Origin: Pseudomonas mandelii
GTDB taxonomy: Bacteria > Pseudomonadota > Gammaproteobacteria > Pseudomonadales > Pseudomonadaceae
Assembly: GCF_024138395.1 (NCBI RefSeq)
Contig: NZ_JAMYDU010000007.1
Coordinates: forward strand, 62,001 to 126,000
DNA: 64,000 bases
Reading direction: 5' to 3'
Below the pieces are notes generated by a model, which ran no database searches, had not been told where the DNA came from, and saw only the letters and a program-made list of their open reading frames with translations. The position numbers were made by a program, and so were the translations under genes. Below are positions 43,212 to 54,091 of this stretch, piece by piece (the first letter of the stretch is position 1; every line of letters starts with the position of its first letter).

Positions 43212-44666
43212 ATGTCAGACAGTCGCCCTGCCCGCTACCTCAGTGAAACCGACCTCAAACGCTACGTGCCGGTGCATGTGGTCTGGGAAATCACCCTGGC
43301 CTGCGATCTCAAATGCCTGCATTGCGGCTCACGCGCCGGCCATCGACGCCCCGACGAATTGAACACCCGGGAATGCCTGGACGTCATCGATTCCCTAGCG
43401 GCCCTCGGCACTCGCGAAATCACCCTGATTGGTGGTGAAGCCTATTTGCGCAGGGACTGGACTCAACTGATCCAGGCCATCCACGATCACGGCATGTACT
43501 GCGCCATACAAACCGGTGGACGCAACCTGACACCGGCGAAAATGCAGGCAGCGGTGGATGCCGGGCTCAATGGCGTGGGTGTTTCACTGGATGGATTGGC
43601 CCCGTTGCATGATGCTGTGCGCAATGTCCCGGGCTCGTTCGACAAGGCGGTAGACACCTTGCGACGGGCCAAACAGTCCGGGCTTGCGGTGAGCGTCAAC
43701 ACCCAAATCGGCGCGGCCACGTTGCCCGATCTGCCCGAGTTGATGGACCTGATCATCGGCCTCGGCGCCACTCACTGGCAGATCCAGCTGACGGTCGCGA
43801 TGGGCAATGCCGTCGATCACCCGGAGCTGTTATTGCAGCCGTATCAACTGCTGGAAGTGATGCCGTTGCTGGCGCGTTTGTATCGCGAAGGCGTTGACCG
43901 CGGCCTGCTGATGAACGTGGGCAACAACATTGGTTACTACGGTCCTTATGAACACATGTGGCGTGGTTTCGGCGACGACCGCGTGCACTGGAGTGGCTGC
44001 GCCGCCGGCCAGACCGTGCTGGCGCTGGAAGCCGACGGCACCGTCAAGGGTTGCCCGTCATTGGCAACGGTGGGATTTTCCGGCGGCAACGTGCGCACCA
44101 TGAGCCTGCACGATATCTGGCACTACAGCGAAGGCATGCACTTCGGCCGCCTGCGCGGCGTCGACGACCTGTGGGGTTACTGCCGAAGCTGTTACTACAA
44201 CGATGTCTGCCGTGGCGGCTGCACCTGGACGTCGCACTCCCTGCTCGGCAAACCCGGCAACAACCCCTACTGCCATTACCGCGCGCTGGATCTGAAAAAA
44301 CGCGGGCTGCGCGAGCGCATCGTCAAACTCGAAGACGCGGCAAAGACCTCCTTCGCCGTCGGACGTTTTGACCTGATCACTGAACGCATCGACACTGGCG
44401 AGAAGGTCAGCAGCGTCAGCGACAGCGGCCAGGTAATCAAACTGGCCTGGGCGAACCAGGGCCAGAAATCGCCGGACGAAGGACGCATTCCGCCGCAACT
44501 GGCGCTGTGTCGGGGCTGCTTGCAGTACATCCATGCGCACGAAGTGACCTGCCCCCACTGTGACGCCGATGTCGCCGCCGCTGAAGCCGTGCACCAGACA
44601 GACCGTGCGCGGCAACAAGCGATTATCAATACCCTGACCGGCCTGCTGGGGATGCCACACGGCTAA
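43212..44666 (+). CDS. Radical SAM/SPASM enzyme, probable GDL-motif peptide maturase, with extra zinc-ribbon tail
   Basis: The 484-residue enzyme has the radical SAM cluster motif Cys31-x3-Cys35-x2-Cys38 (ACDLKCLHC) and LIGGEAYLR for SAM binding. A SPASM domain holds auxiliary clusters: Cys263, Cys281, then Cys324-x2-Cys327-x5-Cys333-x3-Cys337 and Cys354. A C-terminal tail contains Cys433-x2-Cys436 and Cys447-x2-Cys450, like a zinc ribbon. AAGGA lies 6 bases before the ATG. SPASM enzymes commonly modify peptides. The three GDL-motif proteins just upstream are the obvious substrates; the reaction (for example a crosslink or epimerisation) cannot be deduced. I recall that annotation databases use the name GDL motif peptide-associated maturase, unverified here. 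Confidence 0.88.
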   Translation: MSDSRPARYLSETDLKRYVPVHVVWEITLACDLKCLHCGSRAGHRRPDELNTRECLDVIDSLAALGTREITLIGGEAYLRRDWTQLIQAIHDHGMYCAIQTGGRNLTPAKMQAAVDAGLNGVGVSLDGLAPLHDAVRNVPGSFDKAVDTLRRAKQSGLAVSVNTQIGAATLPDLPELMDLIIGLGATHWQIQLTVAMGNAVDHPELLLQPYQLLEVMPLLARLYREGVDRGLLMNVGNNIGYYGPYEHMWRGFGDDRVHWSGCAAGQTVLALEADGTVKGCPSLATVGFSGGNVRTMSLHDIWHYSEGMHFGRLRGVDDLWGYCRSCYYNDVCRGGCTWTSHSLLGKPGNNPYCHYRALDLKKRGLRERIVKLEDAAKTSFAVGRFDLITERIDTGEKVSSVSDSGQVIKLAWANQGQKSPDEGRIPPQLALCRGCLQYIHAHEVTCPHCDADVAAAEAVHQTDRARQQAIINTLTGLLGMPHG

Positions 44667-44678
44667 GACTCACTATTT

Positions 44679-44825
44679 GTAGCAGCTGTCGAGCCTGCGA
44701 GGCTGCGTTCGGCTGCGCAGCAGTCGTAAATCCGGCTGACGCAGTTTGCCTGATGCACCGCAAATTCTGGTTTGACGACTGCTTCGCAGCCGAACGCAGC
44801 CTCGCAGGCTCGACAGCTGCTACAG
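44679..44825. repeat. Class D long palindrome
   Basis: TGTAGCAGCTGTCGAGCCTG with CGAGGCTGCGTTCGGCTGCG faces its complement ending GCTCGACAGCTGCTACA. It lies in the 168-base gap between the radical SAM gene and the convergent MFS gene. Confidence 0.9.
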
Positions 44826-44834
44826 GTTTTTGTT

Positions 44835-46259
44835 CTATGTAACTCGGTGAAGTCTGCATGCAGTGCAGCAGTGTGAATCTCGCAGCGCCCGCGCGATTCC
44901 CAGTGCCAGGACGATCAACAGCGCGGCGACGGCAAACGTTATTCGCATCCCGTGGGCGATGGCTGCGGGAGATGCCGTGGTGATGTCTGCCGTCGCCGAG
45001 GCAAAGGCAAACACCGCGCCCATGACCGAGGCTCCGGTGATCAGTCCGAGATTACGCGACAGGCTAAGCATGCCGGCAATCACGCCGCGCTGGTCCGGAC
45101 GGATGTCGGTCATGATCGCGGTGTTGTTGGCCGCCTGGAACAACGCGTAGCTGGCAGTGATCACCGCGATGGGCGCGAGGTAACCGAGGATGCCGAAACC
45201 CGCCGGCATCATCGATAAAGCACCCGTGCCGAGCGCCATCGCGGCGAGCCCGACGAGGGTCATGCGCCGAGTGCCAAAACGGTCCACCAGGCGACCGGCC
45301 GGCACGCCGGTCAGCGCAGCCACCAGCGGGCCGACCGACAAGGCAAGGCCGACAAACGCCGTGCCGAGTCCAAGCGCACCCGAAAGATAAAACGGCCCGA
45401 CCACCAGCGTCGCCATCATCACCGTCGAAACGAGCGTGCTCATGGCCAGGCTTGCGCTCAAACCCGGCTCGCGGAACAGCGCCAGTTTAATCAATGGCGA
45501 GGCAACCCTGGCCTCAACAAATATGAAAATCCCTGCGCCGACAACAGCCGTCAGCAGGAGCGCAATGTTGAGCGGCCCAAAATCACTGTGCCCGATCGTC
45601 ATGGCCAGCGCATACGCCGCAAGGGTCAGTGCCAGCAGCAACGTGCCGGCCTTGTCGAAACCCACCCGCGGCGCTTTCGTCCGCGGTGCATCCGCCGGCA
45701 AATAGCGATACGCGAGCCAGATGTTCAGAATGCCCAGCGGCACGTTGAGCAGAAAAATCGCCTGCCAGCCGAAGCCGGAAATCAAAAGCCCTCCGAGCGA
45801 CGGCCCCAGTGTGGTGCCGACCGCCGACATCGTGCCAAGCAATCCCATGGCGCTGCCGGTCTGTGCTTTTGGCACTGTCTCACCGACAAACGCCACGGTC
45901 AGCGCCAGCATGATCGCCGCCCCTAGCCCCTGCACCGCCCGGGCGCCGACCAGCCACCCAAGCGATGGCGCGACACCGCAGGCCAGCGATGACAGGGTGA
46001 AAATGCCAATGCCCGTCAGCAGCAAGCGCCGACGACCGACGAGGTCACCGAGTCGTCCGACGCTGACAATCAACGTGGTGATCGCCAGCAGATACGCCAG
46101 AACGATCCACTGCACTTGCTGAAAGGAAGCATTCAACGCCTCGGCCAGTATTGGCAAACCCGCGTTGGCGATGCTGGTGTCGAGTGAGGGCATCAACATC
46201 GACAGCGAAAGGCTGACGAGCGCCCAGCGAACCGAGCCTGATGAGGTGATAAGTTTCAT
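44835..46259 (-). CDS. MFS drug-resistance transporter (DHA2/EmrB-QacA type)
   Basis: The 474-residue inner-membrane exporter has about 14 helices. It carries the DHA2 motif C region MLMPSLDTSIANAGLPILAE, motif A VGRLGDLVGRRRLLL and GTTLGPSLGGLL. It probably exports a drug-like or aromatic compound with protons. The ATG at 46259 (MKLITSSGSVRWA) starts just before the first helix; a longer frame adds 25 residues without homology. It is divergent from a LysR regulator across an extended inverted repeat. Confidence 0.9.
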   Translation of the reverse strand: MKLITSSGSVRWALVSLSLSMLMPSLDTSIANAGLPILAEALNASFQQVQWIVLAYLLAITTLIVSVGRLGDLVGRRRLLLTGIGIFTLSSLACGVAPSLGWLVGARAVQGLGAAIMLALTVAFVGETVPKAQTGSAMGLLGTMSAVGTTLGPSLGGLLISGFGWQAIFLLNVPLGILNIWLAYRYLPADAPRTKAPRVGFDKAGTLLLALTLAAYALAMTIGHSDFGPLNIALLLTAVVGAGIFIFVEARVASPLIKLALFREPGLSASLAMSTLVSTVMMATLVVGPFYLSGALGLGTAFVGLALSVGPLVAALTGVPAGRLVDRFGTRRMTLVGLAAMALGTGALSMMPAGFGILGYLAPIAVITASYALFQAANNTAIMTDIRPDQRGVIAGMLSLSRNLGLITGASVMGAVFAFASATADITTASPAAIAHGMRITFAVAALLIVLALGIARALRDSHCCTACRLHRVT

Positions 46260-46304
46260 TGTCTGGCCACATCTGAAAGGTAGATCAGCAGCGTATGCCC
46301 GCGC

Positions 46305-46362
46305 GTGACATGGCGGAAGACGCATCACTTGCACTTGATAGCTGCGTTTGACGCCATGTCAC
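46305..46362. promoter_or_regulatory. 11-bp perfect inverted repeat in the MFS/LysR divergent promoter
   Basis: GTGACATGGCG (46305-46315) and CGCCATGTCAC (46352-46362) are perfect complements separated by 36 bases, centred between the divergent genes. This fits two half-operators bound by a LysR tetramer, although typical LysR T-N11-A sites are more compact. Confidence 0.55.
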
Positions 46363-46387
46363 CCCCACGCCGTGCTAACGTTGAGGC

Positions 46388-47302
46388 ATGACGACTCCCG
46401 ACCTGAATTTGCTGATTACCCTGGATGTGCTGCTCGCCGAAGGCAGCGTCGCACGCGCCGCCCAACGACTGCGCCTGAGCCCGTCGGCCATGAGCCGGGC
46501 GCTGGCGCGATTGCGCGAAACCACCGGCGACCCGCTGCTGGTCCGGGCTGGACGCGGGCTGGTGCCGACGCCTCGGGCGCTCGAATTGCGCGAACAGGTC
46601 AGTCGATTGGTGCAAGACGCAGAAGCCGTTTTGCGCCCCGCCGAACAGCTCGATCTCAAGCAACTGGTGCGAACATTCACGCTGCGCACCAGCGACGGTT
46701 TTGTCGAGAACTTCGGCCCGGCGCTGATTGCCCGCGTCAGTGAGCAAGCACCCGGCGTGCGCTTGCACTTTATGCAGAAGCTGAACAAGGACAGCGCCGC
46801 GCTTCGCGACGGTTCCGTCGACCTGGAAACCGGCGTGGTCGGCGGCACAACGAGCCCGGAAGTGCGCACCCGCGCGTTGTTCGAGGATCGCTTCATCGGC
46901 GTCGTGCGCACGGGGCATCCGCTGAGCCAGGGCGAGGTCACCGCCTCCCGTTACGCTGCTGGCAGGCACATCCTGGTCTCGCGACGCGGGCTCGATAGAG
47001 GGCCGATGGATGAAGCCCTGGAAGGGCTGGGACTGGAGCGCGAGATCACCACCATCGTCGGCGGTTTCTCGGCCGCGCTGGCGCTGACTCGCGCCTCGGA
47101 CCTGATCGCCACCGTGCCCGCGCAACACACCCGAAACCTGCGCGCCGGCCTGCACGGTTTTGATCTTCCGCTCGACCTGCCGCCGATCACCATTTCGATG
47201 CTCTGGCATCCACGAATGGATGCCGATTCAGCGCATCGATGGTTGCGTGATTGTGTTCGAGAGGTGTGTGCAGCAATTTCAGCCGTGCCCCACTCGTTGT
47301 AG
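46388..47302 (+). CDS. LysR-family transcriptional regulator (MFS-associated)
   Basis: The 304-residue protein has an N-terminal LysR helix-turn-helix (about 1-60: LLITLDVLLAEGSVARAAQR, LSPSAMSRALARLRE) and a substrate-binding domain (about 90-290). It is divergent from the DHA2 exporter and likely controls it. GAGG is only two bases before the ATG. The TAG stop lies in the first bases of a class D palindrome. Confidence 0.92.
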   Translation: MTTPDLNLLITLDVLLAEGSVARAAQRLRLSPSAMSRALARLRETTGDPLLVRAGRGLVPTPRALELREQVSRLVQDAEAVLRPAEQLDLKQLVRTFTLRTSDGFVENFGPALIARVSEQAPGVRLHFMQKLNKDSAALRDGSVDLETGVVGGTTSPEVRTRALFEDRFIGVVRTGHPLSQGEVTASRYAAGRHILVSRRGLDRGPMDEALEGLGLEREITTIVGGFSAALALTRASDLIATVPAQHTRNLRAGLHGFDLPLDLPPITISMLWHPRMDADSAHRWLRDCVREVCAAISAVPHSL

Positions 47303-47430
47303 CAGCTGCCGAAGGCTGCGTTCGGCTGCGTAGCAGTCGTGAATCCGGTTAATGCGGTCTGCCTGATGTACCGTAATCTCCGGTTTTACGACTGCTACGC
47401 AGCCGAACGCAGGCTTCGCCAGCTGCTACA
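47298..47430. repeat. Class D long palindrome, shorter variant
   Basis: TGTAGCAGCTGCCGAAGGCT with GCGTTCGGCTGCGTAGCAGT faces a complement ending GCTTCGCCAGCTGCTACA. The stem is less perfect than other class D copies and hybrid with class A (CCGAAGGCTGCG). It supplies the LysR stop codon. Confidence 0.85.
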
Positions 47431-47464
47431 GGGTCGTGTTCGGCTTAGCTGACTGGCATTGCCC

Positions 47465-47647
47465 TCAAACCTTCCTCTTCTGCAGCCCCTTCAACCGCAA
47501 ACTCGCCCGCTGCACCGCCGCCATTTTTTCCGGACGCTTCATGCGCTTCCATTTTCTGATGTCGTCCTTGGTGCGGCCACAACTGACACATAGCTCACCG
47601 CTCAGCTGGCAAACGGCAATACACGGATTTTCGATATCCTTGGCCAC
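47465..47647 (-). CDS. DUF1289 family small cysteine protein
   Basis: The 60-residue protein has the DUF1289 cysteine pattern NPCIAVCQLSGELCVSCGRT (Cys-x3-Cys ... Cys-x2-Cys), a likely metal-binding knuckle, and a basic tail ending LKGLQKRKV. The role is unknown. It begins four bases after the stop of the 123-residue gene, so the two are probably one operon. Confidence 0.88.
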   Translation of the reverse strand: MAKDIENPCIAVCQLSGELCVSCGRTKDDIRKWKRMKRPEKMAAVQRASLRLKGLQKRKV

Positions 47648-47650
47648 GTT

Positions 47651-48022
47651 TCAACCCCGCGTCGAGCGCTTGGGCGCCAGGCGTTGCTGCCAGTTGCCGG
47701 CATGGGCGCGCAGACATTGTTCTTCAGAATCGAACTGCACATGGGCCGCTACCGGGCTGACAAGAACCCCCGCTTCGCTTAACGCCATAGCCGTCAGTTC
47801 GACCATGCGCTCGCCCTGCCCGCTCGCCAGCGCCTGATCCTTGTTGGCCTGCGTATCGAAGACCCAGATCACCCGCAGGCTGGAAGGAAAGGCCGCATAA
47901 TCGACTTCGTGGGTCAGCCAGCAGAACCCGACTATTTGCGCTTTGGCTGTTTCACACGCCTCGGTCAGGGTGGCGACCAGGCGACGTTCGATGTGTGCCT
48001 GATCGCGTTTGCTTAAAGACAT
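47651..48022 (-). CDS. Small uncharacterised cytoplasmic protein
   Basis: The 123-residue protein starts MSLSKRDQAHIERRLVATLT. It has a mixed alpha/beta pattern (FPSSLRVIWVFDTQANKDQA, ERMVELTAMALSEAGV) and no signal or membrane segment. In related genomes similar proteins are sometimes labelled Fis-family regulator, but I see no Fis helix-turn-helix. The start was chosen where homologous-looking sequence begins; the frame is open 50 codons upstream through REP sequence, which is non-coding. Confidence 0.75.
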   Translation of the reverse strand: MSLSKRDQAHIERRLVATLTEACETAKAQIVGFCWLTHEVDYAAFPSSLRVIWVFDTQANKDQALASGQGERMVELTAMALSEAGVLVSPVAAHVQFDSEEQCLRAHAGNWQQRLAPKRSTRG

Positions 48023-48111
48023 CGGGTAAGGGTCCTTGGATGGGCGTCGATGGAAAGGGCTCATCATACGATACCGGGCTGATCCGGGAGTTGCTGTGTC
48101 TGTGCTGCCGT

Positions 48112-48204
48112 CTTCGCGGGCGAGCCTCGCTCCTACAGGTTTTGTGTCGTTTGCACGATCGTGTTTCCACACAAAACCTGTAGGAGCGAGGCTTGCCCGC
48201 GAAG
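48112..48204. repeat. REP-type palindrome, class B, extended stem
   Basis: CTTCGCGGGCGAGCCTCGCT CCTACAGGTTTTGTGT faces its complement starting ACACAAAACCTGTAGG. The matching AGGTTTTGTGT extension makes this stem longer (about 38 bases) than other class B copies. Confidence 0.9.
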
Positions 48205-50808
<2,604 letters not shown>

Positions 50809-50832
50809 TCTGAGCAACACTGCTGAAAACCC

Positions 50833-50869
50833 GCAACGCCTCCCTCTGTGGAGGCGTTGTGGTTTTTCT
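50833..50869 (+). terminator. Rho-independent terminator after katG
   Basis: GCAACGCCTCC and GGAGGCGTTGT pair around a short loop and are followed by GGTTTTTC, 25 bases after the katG stop. It also lies just beyond the 3' end of the convergent ydiJ-like gene. Confidence 0.85.
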
Positions 50870-50909
50870 CCTTTCACACGTTAGCGACTCACAAGACTCG
50901 CAAGCGCCC

Positions 50910-53900
50910 CTACTCGCCGCGCGCATGCTCCAACACCACTTCCAGTGGGTGGCGCAGTTGCTTGTTGGCGCGACGCTTTACTTGACTGCGACAGGAGTAA
51001 CCGGTTGCCAGTGCTTCTCCCGTCTTGTCCAGCTTGCCGGCCCATGACTGCTCGAAAATCGTCCGCGAGGTGTCCTGGTTGCGCGCTTCATGGCCGTAGG
51101 TTCCGGACATGCCACAACAGCCAGTCGCCTCCGTCACCAACTTGAGTCCAAGCCGGGCAAACACGGCTTCCCATTGCGAAGTACTGGCCGGCACATTGGT
51201 CTTCTCGGTGCAGTGCGCCAACAAACGGAATGTCTGGGTAGCGGGATGCGGGTTTTCGGGCAACACATCGAAAAGCCACTCCTGAGGGAGCAAGACTTTG
51301 GGGCAATCATTGAGCCCCGGCACTTTCTGATATTCCTGGCGGTAGACCAGCGTCATCGCCGGATCCAGACCCACCAGCGGTACTTCGCAGTCGGCCAGCG
51401 CCTTGAGTTGACTGGCGTTACGGATCGCCGCTTTGGCGAAGGCGCCGAGGAAGCCCTGTACATGCAAAGGCTTGCCGTTGGCACTATAGGGCGCCAGAAA
51501 CACCCGATAGCCCAACTGATGCGCCAACTGGATAAAGCTCGCCAGCAACGGGGTTTCGAAGTAACGGGTGAAAGCGTCCTGCACCAACACCACGCTGCGC
51601 TGACGTTGCGCGACGGTAAGCTCGCGCAGGGCTGGCACGCTGGCGACAACCACCTTGCAGCGGGTCAACGTGGCCTGCAAGTCGTAACGGTTGATCAGCG
51701 GGCTGTCGAGCATGCCGACGTGTCGCTCAAGCAAGCGGCTCATCCATTTTGAGCCCATTACCGCGTTGTACAGGCCCGGCGCGTAGGCCATGTAAGGAAT
51801 GGTGAACTCCAGCGAGCCGATCAGGTAATCGCGAAGCGGACGTTGATAGCGACCGTGGTACAGCTCCAGAAAACGTGATCGAAATTCCGGAACGTTGACC
51901 TTGACCGGGCATTGCCCCGCACAGGATTTACAGGCCAGACAGCCCGCCATCGCGTCGTACACCTCATGGGAGAAATCCGCCGCGCCGCGCGAGCGCGCCA
52001 GGTTATTGCGTAACCGCGCGGGCAACCCGCTCAACCACGACAATTTGCCCCGCGCCGCTTCCAATACATCGATATTGGCCGCGCCTTGCAGACGCAACCA
52101 TTCGCGAATCAATGACGCCCTGCCCTTGGGCGAATGCTGGCGTTCACGGGTAGCTTTCCACGACGGGCACATTGCATCGTCGGGATCGTAGTTGTAGCAA
52201 GCGCCGTTACCGTTGCAGTGCACAGCGGTGCCGAAACTTTGCCAGACGCGCTCGTCGATTTGCCGGTCCAGCTCACCGCGCAGCGTCACTTCGTTAACCT
52301 TGAGCAAGCCTTGGGCGGCATCCGGCGGCGTGCAGATTTTGCCGGGGTTGAGCTGATTGTGCGGGTCGAACGCGCCCTTGAGCGATTGCAGCGCGGGGTA
52401 CAGCTCGCCAAAAAACTCAGGAACATATTCCGAACGCAATCCCTTGCCGTGCTCGCCCCACAGCAAACCACCATAACGCCGGGTCAGCTTGGCCACGGCA
52501 TCGGAGATTGGCTTGACCAGCGCGGCCTGGGCCGGGTCTTTCATGTCCAGCGCCGGGCGCACATGCAACACACCGGCGTCGACGTGCCCGAACATGCCAT
52601 AGGCCAGGCCATGGCTGTCGAGCAAGGCGCGGAACTCAGCAATGTAGTCGGCCAGTTTCTCCGGCGGCACGGCCGTGTCTTCAACGAAAGGCTGCGGGCG
52701 AATCTCGCCTTCGACGTTGCCCAGTAGCCCGACCGAGCGTTTACGCATGGCGTATACGCGGGTCACCGCTTCGGCACCTTCGGCCAACGTGTGGCCCAGC
52801 CGCTCGATCGTCGTGTCGGCCTGCAGATGCGCCACGAACGACGCCACGCAAGCGTTCACTTGCGTCAGGTCTTCCCCACTGAATTCCACCAGATTGATAC
52901 CCAGCGTCGCGCGCTGGGCGTCCGTCGGGAAATACTCGGCGACGCTGTGCCAGACAATATCTTTCATCGCCAGCATCAACACTTTGGAGTCCACGGTTTC
53001 GATGGACAGCGGCTTGTGCGCCAACAGCGCATTGGCGTCGCGCAGAGCATCCATGAAGCTGCCGTAGCGTACGTTCACCAACACCGAGTATTTGGGGATC
53101 GGCAGCACATTGAGCTTGGCTTCGACGATGTAGCCCAACGAACCTTCCGCACCGCACAGCACGCTATTGAGGTTGAAGCGTCCGTGCTCGTCACGCAGGT
53201 GCGCCAAGTCGTAACCCGTCAGGCAGCGGTTGAGCTTGGGGAACACCGACTCGATCAGGTCGGCCTGGGTTTCCTGAATGTGCCGCGCGGTGCGGTACAC
53301 CTCGCCGATGCGGCCGGGCTGCGCGCACGCCACCTCCAGCTGCGCGTCGGACAGAGGCTGGCTGTGCAGGCGCTCACCGCCGAGCAGTACGCTGTGCAGT
53401 TCCAGCACATGATCGCGGGTCTTGCCATAGGTGCAACTGCCCTGGCCGCTGGCGTCCGTGTTGATCATGCCGCCCACGGTGGCGCGGTTGGAGGTCGACA
53501 GCTCCGGGGCGAAAAACAATCCATGAGGCTTCAGCGCGGCATTCAGCTGGTCCTTGACCACGCCCGCCTGCACCCGCACCCAACGCTCGGCGACGTTGAT
53601 TTCGAGGACGGTGTTCATGTGCCGCGACAGGTCGACCACGATGCCATCGGTCAAAGACTGGCCGTTGGTCCCGGTGCCACCGCCCCGCGGGGTCAGCTTG
53701 ATCTGGCGAAAGCGTGGTTCGGCCATCAATGTCGCGATGCGCACGATATCGTCCGCGTCGAGGGGGAACACCGCCGCTTGCGGCAGACGCTGGTAAATCG
53801 AGTTGTCGGTCGCCAGCACGGTCCGAGTGGCATAGTCGGCACTGAGCTGACCGCGGAAGCCGCTGGCACGCAGGGCTTGCAAAAATTCCGGGTACTGTGC

Positions 53901-53933
53901 CGCGGGTTCAACGGTCGTCAACGGGGCGATCAT
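50910..53933 (-). CDS. FAD-linked oxidase / Fe-S dehydrogenase, YdiJ-type (D-2-hydroxyglutarate dehydrogenase-like)
   Basis: The 1007-residue protein joins an FAD-binding GlcD-like part and a GlpC-like iron-sulphur part. FAD contacts are TPRGGGTGTNGQSLTDG and FFAPELSTSNRATVGGMINT; catalytic-region residues include GMFGHVDAGVLHVRP. The [4Fe-4S] site is AGCLACKSCAGQCPVKVNVP, and Cys-Cys motifs lie near the end (EATGCCGMSGTYGHE). YdiJ enzymes oxidise D-2-hydroxyglutarate or D-lactate, feeding electrons to the respiratory chain. The start at MIAPLTTVEP is preferred over a GTG ten codons upstream. It is divergent from a LysR regulator. Confidence 0.9.
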   Translation of the reverse strand: MIAPLTTVEPAAQYPEFLQALRASGFRGQLSADYATRTVLATDNSIYQRLPQAAVFPLDADDIVRIATLMAEPRFRQIKLTPRGGGTGTNGQSLTDGIVVDLSRHMNTVLEINVAERWVRVQAGVVKDQLNAALKPHGLFFAPELSTSNRATVGGMINTDASGQGSCTYGKTRDHVLELHSVLLGGERLHSQPLSDAQLEVACAQPGRIGEVYRTARHIQETQADLIESVFPKLNRCLTGYDLAHLRDEHGRFNLNSVLCGAEGSLGYIVEAKLNVLPIPKYSVLVNVRYGSFMDALRDANALLAHKPLSIETVDSKVLMLAMKDIVWHSVAEYFPTDAQRATLGINLVEFSGEDLTQVNACVASFVAHLQADTTIERLGHTLAEGAEAVTRVYAMRKRSVGLLGNVEGEIRPQPFVEDTAVPPEKLADYIAEFRALLDSHGLAYGMFGHVDAGVLHVRPALDMKDPAQAALVKPISDAVAKLTRRYGGLLWGEHGKGLRSEYVPEFFGELYPALQSLKGAFDPHNQLNPGKICTPPDAAQGLLKVNEVTLRGELDRQIDERVWQSFGTAVHCNGNGACYNYDPDDAMCPSWKATRERQHSPKGRASLIREWLRLQGAANIDVLEAARGKLSWLSGLPARLRNNLARSRGAADFSHEVYDAMAGCLACKSCAGQCPVKVNVPEFRSRFLELYHGRYQRPLRDYLIGSLEFTIPYMAYAPGLYNAVMGSKWMSRLLERHVGMLDSPLINRYDLQATLTRCKVVVASVPALRELTVAQRQRSVVLVQDAFTRYFETPLLASFIQLAHQLGYRVFLAPYSANGKPLHVQGFLGAFAKAAIRNASQLKALADCEVPLVGLDPAMTLVYRQEYQKVPGLNDCPKVLLPQEWLFDVLPENPHPATQTFRLLAHCTEKTNVPASTSQWEAVFARLGLKLVTEATGCCGMSGTYGHEARNQDTSRTIFEQSWAGKLDKTGEALATGYSCRSQVKRRANKQLRHPLEVVLEHARGE

Positions 53934-54091
53934 CACAGGATGGTCTCTTGTAGGTCTAATCACGGAAAAATCAAAACACTTGTCGCCTGAGCATTAATAG
54001 GTCAGCCTCAGGTCGTCGGCTGCGCCAATGATCCTGCAGTCTCTGGTGCCGAACAAACGGATAATCCTGTCGCTATCGATGACTTTTACGA

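Noticed and set aside
44835..46334. MFS exporter as the dedicated transporter of the GDL-motif product
   Set aside because: It is convergent with the radical SAM gene, belongs to a drug-exporter group and has its own divergent LysR regulator, so linkage to the cassette is not supported.
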